Assembly (NCBI GenBank): GCA_947175265.1
Contig: CAMWMD010000033.1
Span: 1-36,199 of the forward strand
From: an uncultured Porphyromonadaceae bacterium
GTDB lineage: Bacteria > Bacteroidota > Bacteroidia > Bacteroidales > Muribaculaceae
DNA: 36,199 nt
Direction of reading: 5' to 3'
The notes beneath the pieces are model-generated. The model worked only from the letters and a program-made list of their open reading frames with translations, searched no databases and had not been told where the DNA came from. Shown here in pieces: positions 31,307-36,199 of this stretch (within the stretch, counting starts at the first letter, position 1; the number at the start of each line of letters is the position of its first letter). A program made the translations under genes and the position numbers.

Positions 31307-32947
31307 ATGACCCGTCTGTTGCGGTTCCCTTTATTCAAGGGTTGTGCTGCTGTTTTAGTGATATTTCTTGCATTTCTGTTGCATTCCTGTGCTGAGACTC
31401 CCTCCGGGGATTCCGGGCGGGTGGATTATTTGCGTTTCAGCCTTACTGCTGATGGTATGGGTCATGGGATTGGTTCAGGCATCAGAGGTGGAGGATTGTC
31501 GGAGATGATTGAGGAGATACGTGTGGTATGCTTCAATCGTGCGGGGGATAATATCGGGGTATATGAGCCGGAGGATGTGATATATTCGGAAGGTTGCTAT
31601 TCCGTGGCAGTGGAGAATAAGGAGAGTATTGATTCCTTTGCTTTGTTGGTGAACTGGAGTGGGTATGATGTGGATTTGAGTAGTTTGGATGACCTTGATG
31701 CTCTGAGAAACCACACTGTTTCATATCGTGAGGATTCAGATATGATACCGATGTATGGTGAGGGGAATTGTGATGGTAGCGGCGATGAGATAAACGAGGT
31801 GGAATTGGTAAGATCGCTGGCGAAAATTGAGGTTTGGGACAAACTGGAAGGTTATTCTATTGAATCGGTGCAACTGAAAGATAGGGTAAGTGAATTAAGT
31901 ATAGGAGGAAAAGTCTCAGCTTTATATTGCGGAAAAGAGGTGACGTTCAAGAAGGATGAGGAGTCGGATATGTGGTATGCGTATGTACCACCGTCCGAAC
32001 TTGGTGTGGACGACTCACAGGCGAGAAGGATAGAATTAAAGGTGGATGGAGAGGCTGACAATTATGTGTTGTGGCTAAAGGACTATACCGATACTGAAAA
32101 CGGCCGTAAGGAATGGGAGACATTACAGGCAAATCACCGTTACGTATTCAATGTAGAGGGGTTGGAACGACCTACACCACCCTTAACCGAGCCGACCGGT
32201 ACCATACGGATTAAGTGGTATCCTACAGAGTATGGAAAATTTGAGGAATATGAATATAGGAATCAAAGGGATAAAACTAAGTTCTATATTATTCTAAATG
32301 ATGGCAACGGAAATATAAACGCTGTTGAAGCTGTAAGCACTCCAACTTTTTTGACCAGTTACTTTTATCAGTATCATGTAGACATTAATTTAGAAGAATA
32401 TGGTTATAAGTTTGATAATCTTCGATATCGTGTTGTGGATATGAATCGTTACAGTAATGATAAACCGGAGAATATGTGGAGTGATGAACTATCTTCTTCA
32501 CTTAAAGAGGATACCGGTTTATATCCGAAAGAAAAAGAAGACGATTTGCTTATACTTCGCTTAAATAAAGTTCCGATAGAATATATGTATTGTACAGAAC
32601 CCGGATCCAATATAATGAATGTTTTTCCTGGAGACAGGCCGTATCGTATCTACTGGAGGAATGCTGATATAGATGGATTTGACAATATTATACTTAAAGG
32701 GGGAGGTAAGGGAGATGTACATATCTATGAAATAGAAGAGGGAAGCACGGATGATTACCATTTTATTGAATATGAACTGGGTAAATATGGAAGTATATAT
32801 AACCGTCAAGAACCTGTTCCGAATATAAAATCCAAAAGACGCACACTATTTGATTGGTTGTATCCCATACCCTTCGGAATAAAAAATAACGATTTCTTTC
32901 CGCAGACAATTGATGGAAAAGATTATTATGTCTTCTATGTGGATTGA
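31307..32947 (+). CDS. Fimbrillin-like (FimB/Mfa2-type) lipoprotein
   Basis: The ATG at 31307 is preferred; the TTG at 31301 would add only two residues. The protein is 546 aa with lipobox L-H-S-C followed by A-E-T, without an acidic export signal. The N-terminal half has the fimbrillin-family pattern: a beta-rich region, I-P-M-Y-G-E-G-N and then V-R-S-L-A-K-I-E-V-W. This resembles fimbrial anchor or shaft proteins of Bacteroidales. The second half has no clear family. No other fimbrial gene (major subunit or minor tip set) is near it, so it may be an orphan anchor or a surface-decorating protein. Base composition is AT-rich compared with the C10 peptidase gene. Confidence 0.65.
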   Translation: MTRLLRFPLFKGCAAVLVIFLAFLLHSCAETPSGDSGRVDYLRFSLTADGMGHGIGSGIRGGGLSEMIEEIRVVCFNRAGDNIGVYEPEDVIYSEGCYSVAVENKESIDSFALLVNWSGYDVDLSSLDDLDALRNHTVSYREDSDMIPMYGEGNCDGSGDEINEVELVRSLAKIEVWDKLEGYSIESVQLKDRVSELSIGGKVSALYCGKEVTFKKDEESDMWYAYVPPSELGVDDSQARRIELKVDGEADNYVLWLKDYTDTENGRKEWETLQANHRYVFNVEGLERPTPPLTEPTGTIRIKWYPTEYGKFEEYEYRNQRDKTKFYIILNDGNGNINAVEAVSTPTFLTSYFYQYHVDINLEEYGYKFDNLRYRVVDMNRYSNDKPENMWSDELSSSLKEDTGLYPKEKEDDLLILRLNKVPIEYMYCTEPGSNIMNVFPGDRPYRIYWRNADIDGFDNIILKGGGKGDVHIYEIEEGSTDDYHFIEYELGKYGSIYNRQEPVPNIKSKRRTLFDWLYPIPFGIKNNDFFPQTIDGKDYYVFYVD

Positions 32948-32965
32948 TTGTAAATCAGGTTATAA

Positions 32966-32999
32966 AATAAATGCGCATACCCGGATATGCGCATTTATT
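32966..32999. terminator. Bidirectional terminator
   Basis: AATAAATGCGCATA at 32966-32979 and TATGCGCATTTATT at 32986-32999 form a perfect 14-bp stem with a CCCGGA loop, between the convergent fimbrillin-like gene and the minus-strand group. Confidence 0.9.
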
Positions 33000-33015
33000 G
33001 TTGTCAAATGAAGGT

Positions 33016-33465
33016 TCAGTTTCGCAAGTCACCCACTATGAGCAGCAACTCGTCGCGGATTTCAGTCGGTAAGGTTATACCCCTTACCTGGATGCTTCGG
33101 CTCCAACCAGCCACATCCTGTGGCAGGAGGGTAAGAAGCACGTCGCGGAACTCCTCAATCTCCTCTACCGTATAATCCTCGGCATCACGGCCACGGTAGC
33201 GGTCAAGTTCCTCATCATCGTAATACACAATCTCTCCGGTATGGGGCGAGAGGTTTGTCTTCTCACACACCTGATGCATTCCGCAACACTCAGCCTCCTC
33301 TTCCGGAGCATTATCCGTTGTGGCTGCCTCCTCAGAAGGAGCGGTTTCTTCGGCTGCCTTCAAGACGGCAGTTTTCTCCTTAGGCCTGTAATACAGCACG
33401 TCGACTGCATACAGCACGACACCTATCACAATCAGTGCCGCCAAAATAACAAGAGCCCCTACCAT
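33016..33465 (-). CDS. Small single-span membrane protein (149 aa)
   Basis: Residues 3-20 are a clear membrane span. An Ala/Glu/Thr-rich acidic linker (about 35-60) is followed by C-C-G-M-H-Q-V-C-E-K, then a charged helical domain (Y-Y-D-D-E-E-L-D-R-Y). The Cys-Cys-x-x-His-x-x-Cys cluster might bind a metal. From memory, homologous small proteins lie next to aroA in other Bacteroidales; function unknown. Its start overlaps the aroA stop by seven bases, so the two are probably translated together. A scaffold or membrane-associated regulatory protein is possible, without evidence. Confidence 0.8.
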   Translation of the reverse strand: MVGALVILAALIVIGVVLYAVDVLYYRPKEKTAVLKAAEETAPSEEAATTDNAPEEEAECCGMHQVCEKTNLSPHTGEIVYYDDEELDRYRGRDAEDYTVEEIEEFRDVLLTLLPQDVAGWSRSIQVRGITLPTEIRDELLLIVGDLRN

Positions 33466-34730
33466 ATCTCTCTGGTTACAACCATATAATCGCCGTCACG
33501 ACGGCATGTGAGACCTAAACGGGGAAGTTGGTTCCAGAAATCCTCAAACGATTTCTCCACCACTTCAGGATGATGTATGCGCATTACTCCATAGTGGAGG
33601 GCCATCACGGCGAACGCCATGGCTATGCGATGATCGCTATATGTTTCTATATCGCGGCTCTCCAGCCCTGTGGATCCTCCGGTCCACGCTATGTGGTCTT
33701 CCCCCACGTCAAGGTGCCGACCCAACTTCAGCATCTCCCTTCTCAACGCCTCCAGACGGTCTGACTCCTTTACACGGAGATTCCTGACTCCCGTGAGATG
33801 GAAGCGGCACCCGCTCGCTACGCAGCCTGCAACCAAAGCCGGAACCAGGTCCGGAGTATGCGTCATATCTGCCTCTATGAAATCCGGAAGATATGTGGAG
33901 GCGTTTATCTCCACCCCTTTATCCGTAAATGTGGAATCTATGCCAAGCCTCCTGAATATCTCTACGGTGGCTGAATCTCCCTGAAGCGACTCTCCGTGAG
34001 GGGTGAGCCCTTCAAGACGCAGCATGAGCGGACGGGAAATGATGGTTGCCTCATAGAAGAAACCTGCCGCGCTCCAGTCGGTCTCCACTTTAAAGTCAGC
34101 CGGAGCGAGATATTCACCTTCACTTACCTCCACACCCTCGTCGGAGAAGCGCACGCCAATACCGAAATTCTCCATTACACGGGCTGTCATCTCAGCATAC
34201 GGGCGCGACACGAGCGGAGTGGTGAAACGCAGGCGCATTCCCCCCTCCCATGTGGGAGCGGCGAGCATAAGCGCGGAGATGAACTGCGAACTCACATCCC
34301 CCCTGATTTCAAAATCACCCCCCTTGAGGCGACGTCCGATTATGCGGTAGGGTCCCGTGCCGTTCTCCCCTAAGGCCTCAATGCTCGCGCCCGCTTTCCT
34401 CAGCACATCAAGAAGCGGGGTCATCGGTCGGCCGCAAAGTCGCGGTGTGCCCGTCACGATGAAGTCGGCTCCCGGTGTGGACGCGGCCACTGCCGTGATG
34501 AAGCGGAAAGCGGTGCCTGAGGCATGGACATCGAGCGATGGATGCCCCTCACCGAGCCATTCCTCGTTTATCAGGAGGTCGAGAAGTGCCTTCTGGATGA
34601 CACGCAGGTCGTCGCAATCATTAAACCGTGGACACTGGCTTAGCGTGCCGGCAAAATAGGAGGCCACAAGAAACCGTGCGCCTATGCTTTTGGAGAAAGG
34701 GAGACGTATGTCGATGTAAGGTAAATCCAT
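33459..34730 (-). CDS. aroA: 3-phosphoshikimate 1-carboxyvinyltransferase (EPSP synthase)
   Basis: The 423-aa protein shows N-D-C-D-D-L-R-V-I, S-G-T-A-F-R-F, S-S-Q-F-I-S-A-L, V-K-E-S-D-R-L-E and Y-S-D-H-R-I-A-M-A, the usual EPSP-synthase motifs. It joins phosphoenolpyruvate to shikimate-3-phosphate in aromatic amino acid synthesis, in the cytoplasm. The length is normal. It lies 26 bases downstream of queA and overlaps the small membrane protein gene; the three look like one operon. Confidence 0.95.
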   Translation of the reverse strand: MDLPYIDIRLPFSKSIGARFLVASYFAGTLSQCPRFNDCDDLRVIQKALLDLLINEEWLGEGHPSLDVHASGTAFRFITAVAASTPGADFIVTGTPRLCGRPMTPLLDVLRKAGASIEALGENGTGPYRIIGRRLKGGDFEIRGDVSSQFISALMLAAPTWEGGMRLRFTTPLVSRPYAEMTARVMENFGIGVRFSDEGVEVSEGEYLAPADFKVETDWSAAGFFYEATIISRPLMLRLEGLTPHGESLQGDSATVEIFRRLGIDSTFTDKGVEINASTYLPDFIEADMTHTPDLVPALVAGCVASGCRFHLTGVRNLRVKESDRLEALRREMLKLGRHLDVGEDHIAWTGGSTGLESRDIETYSDHRIAMAFAVMALHYGVMRIHHPEVVEKSFEDFWNQLPRLGLTCRRDGDYMVVTREIW

Positions 34731-34756
34731 AATTCAGTATAGTTGTTTGTGTCTGG

Positions 34757-36001
34757 TCATACATGACGGAAAAGAAGGCAGGCATCTCCATAGGAGAGGA
34801 AACGGTAGGATGAGGAGAGAGCCTCGTCATACAGTTTTCTCCAGCGGGGTGTGCCGTCATCTTCCCCGAGAAAGGATGATACGAGTAGAAGCAGGGTGCT
34901 TTGGGGCTGATGAAAATTGGTGACCATGATATCCACCATTTTCCATTTGAACCCCGGGGCAATCATTATTGCCGTAGATGCGTCGATTCCCTCTTCCCCT
35001 GTGGAGTCGATATATTCGAGGAGCGACTCAAGCGCTGCCACGGTATCTGCCTCTTTGAAGTGGTCTTCGTAAGCCGTCCATTGCCCGAGATGAAGTGAGG
35101 TGTCGCCCGCCGCAATCATGGCGCCGAGCAGGGGAAGCGACTCAAGGGTGCGTACGGAAGTCGTGCCGACAGCCGCGAGCGGGAGATGCTCCCTTTTTTG
35201 CCTTATGAGGTCTTCCACCACATCCCTCCTGATATGGAACACCTCGGTATGCATGGGGTGGTCGCCGATACAGTCGGCCTTTACCGGCTGGAATGTACCG
35301 GCACCGACATGGAGGGTCACCTTGTCGACCCTTATGTTGTGTGCGTTGAGATTGGCGAATACCTCGGGAGTGAAATGTAGTCCGGCAGTAGGGGCGGCCA
35401 CCGAGCCTTTCGCATCGGCATATACGGTCTGGTAATCCCGTAGGTCGCTCTCCTCCGACTCCCGTTTGAGATAGGGAGGGATAGGTATGAACCCGGCCGC
35501 ATCCACTACGGAGGCGAAATTGACCTGCGGATTATCCCAGGAAAACTTCACGGCGTGAGCATTTCCGGCGGTAGGCTCAAGGCGGCGTGCCGTGAGGGTG
35601 ACAGGGGAGTCCGCGCCTTCGGGATTTATGATTAAGGAGAGTTCACCCTCTTTCCACCTTTTCAGATTCCCGATGAGGCAATTCCAGACACAGGATTCCT
35701 TCTGCTGGAAATTGATGACGTAATCCGAGGGGATTAGAGGTTCAAGCAGGAATATCTCGATTTTTGAACCAGTGGGCTTCCGGAAGGATATTCGTGCGTT
35801 TATGACCTTTGTGTCGTTGCATACGAGGAGAGTCGAGGGAGGGAGGAGGTCGGGAAGATCTGAGAATCGCCGATGAGCGGTATTGCCGTCGGGCCTTGAG
35901 AGGAGCAGGCGGCAGGCATCCCTTTGGGCAAGGGGATGCCGGGGAATCATCTCATCAGGGAGAGGATAGTCGAAATCTTCAATTCTGATATTTTTTACCA
36001 T
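34757..36001 (-). CDS. queA: S-adenosylmethionine:tRNA ribosyltransferase-isomerase
   Basis: The 414-aa protein contains F-D-Y-P-L-P-D-E-M-I, N-D-T-K-V-I-N-A-R, A-A-P-T-A-G-L-H-F-T and L-H-V-G-A-G-T-F-Q-P-V. QueA adds the cyclopentene-derived ring from S-adenosylmethionine to preQ1 in tRNA, one of the last steps of queuosine synthesis. Typical QueA is about 345 aa; this is the longer form also found in Bacteroidetes, so it could be a paralogue and the assignment to queuosine is not certain. It is the first gene of a minus-strand unit with aroA. Confidence 0.88.
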   Translation of the reverse strand: MVKNIRIEDFDYPLPDEMIPRHPLAQRDACRLLLSRPDGNTAHRRFSDLPDLLPPSTLLVCNDTKVINARISFRKPTGSKIEIFLLEPLIPSDYVINFQQKESCVWNCLIGNLKRWKEGELSLIINPEGADSPVTLTARRLEPTAGNAHAVKFSWDNPQVNFASVVDAAGFIPIPPYLKRESEESDLRDYQTVYADAKGSVAAPTAGLHFTPEVFANLNAHNIRVDKVTLHVGAGTFQPVKADCIGDHPMHTEVFHIRRDVVEDLIRQKREHLPLAAVGTTSVRTLESLPLLGAMIAAGDTSLHLGQWTAYEDHFKEADTVAALESLLEYIDSTGEEGIDASTAIMIAPGFKWKMVDIMVTNFHQPQSTLLLLVSSFLGEDDGTPRWRKLYDEALSSSYRFLSYGDACLLFRHV

Positions 36002-36116
36002 GAGAGTGCTAAAAATAAATAGAGTCTCAATGCGGTGATTGATAATCTATTATAAAATAGAAGAAGAGAGGTTGAAATAAATTTTTCACAAAATTAGCAA
36101 AAAAAATCGGAAAAGA

Positions 36117-36148
36117 TTTGGAAGTTACGAAAAAGTGTTGTAATTTTG
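36117..36148 (+). promoter_or_regulatory. tRNA-Val promoter
   Basis: TTTG at 36117-36120, exactly 20 bases, then TAATTTTG at 36141-36148, a perfect Bacteroidetes promoter ending 11 bases before the tRNA. Confidence 0.85.
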
Positions 36149-36159
36149 CACTCGCAATC

Positions 36160-36199
36160 GGGCGATTAGCTCAGCTGGTTTAGAGCGTCTGCCTTACAA
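36160..36199 (+). tRNA. tRNA-Val (anticodon TAC), partial
   Basis: The 5' half is visible: acceptor GGGCGAT, D-arm AGCTCAGCTGGTTTAGAGC, and the anticodon stem TCTGC with loop CTTACAA, which carries TAC. The window ends in the anticodon arm, so the 3' half and any following tRNA genes are not visible. Confidence 0.85.

Noticed and set aside
1..36199. CRISPR array, restriction-modification, toxin-antitoxin or prophage genes
   Set aside because: No regularly spaced repeats and no gene with the expected motifs were found on either strand.

Overview
The window looks like a Bacteroidales chromosome, most likely Muribaculaceae or a close relative (inference). Directly visible support: promoters of the Bacteroidetes type (TTTG-N20-TAnnTTTG) in front of both tRNAs; lipoproteins whose Cys is followed by S/G-D-D/E export signals; type IX-like C-terminal tails; a zinc-less Bacteroidetes-type sirtuin; a SpoIID-like protein in a non-sporulating context; a C10 (streptopain) peptidase and a fimbrillin-like lipoprotein.

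Region 1 (1-14.7 kb) is an accessory, fairly AT-rich island. A membrane-anchored TPR/AraC-family regulator on the minus strand diverges from a long plus-strand gene train with no obvious internal terminator. The train encodes a 45-aa membrane peptide, a 56-aa secreted peptide, a BspA-type leucine-rich-repeat protein, two small lipoproteins, a BMP/PnrA-like ligand-binding lipoprotein, a lipoprotein fusing a LivJ-type binding domain to a complete legumain/GPI8-like (C13) cysteine peptidase, two more lipoproteins, a large MscS-family channel and a secreted protein with a sorting-like tail. All six lipoproteins have acidic export signals, so a surface sensing and proteolysis (or transpeptidation) complex is the main candidate for an undescribed system. 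A truncated IS transposase lies directly behind it.

Region 2 (15.9-24.5 kb) is GC-richer core genome: a polysaccharide flippase and ruvB (minus), a sirtuin deacylase, a four-gene 2-oxoacid:ferredoxin oxidoreductase operon preceded by two ATGTT-N4-AACAT dyads, then a 690-bp intergenic region rich in DnaA-box-like sites with an AT-rich end (candidate oriC), then nadA and a TrmH-type methyltransferase.

Region 3 (24.5-36.2 kb) holds a low-GC glycosyltransferase, pyrH-frr, tRNA-Ser(GCT), a SpoIID-like protein, a secreted C10 peptidase, a fimbrillin-like lipoprotein, a small membrane protein with aroA and queA (minus), and the start of a tRNA-Val(TAC). I see no CRISPR array, prophage, restriction system or complete insertion sequence.
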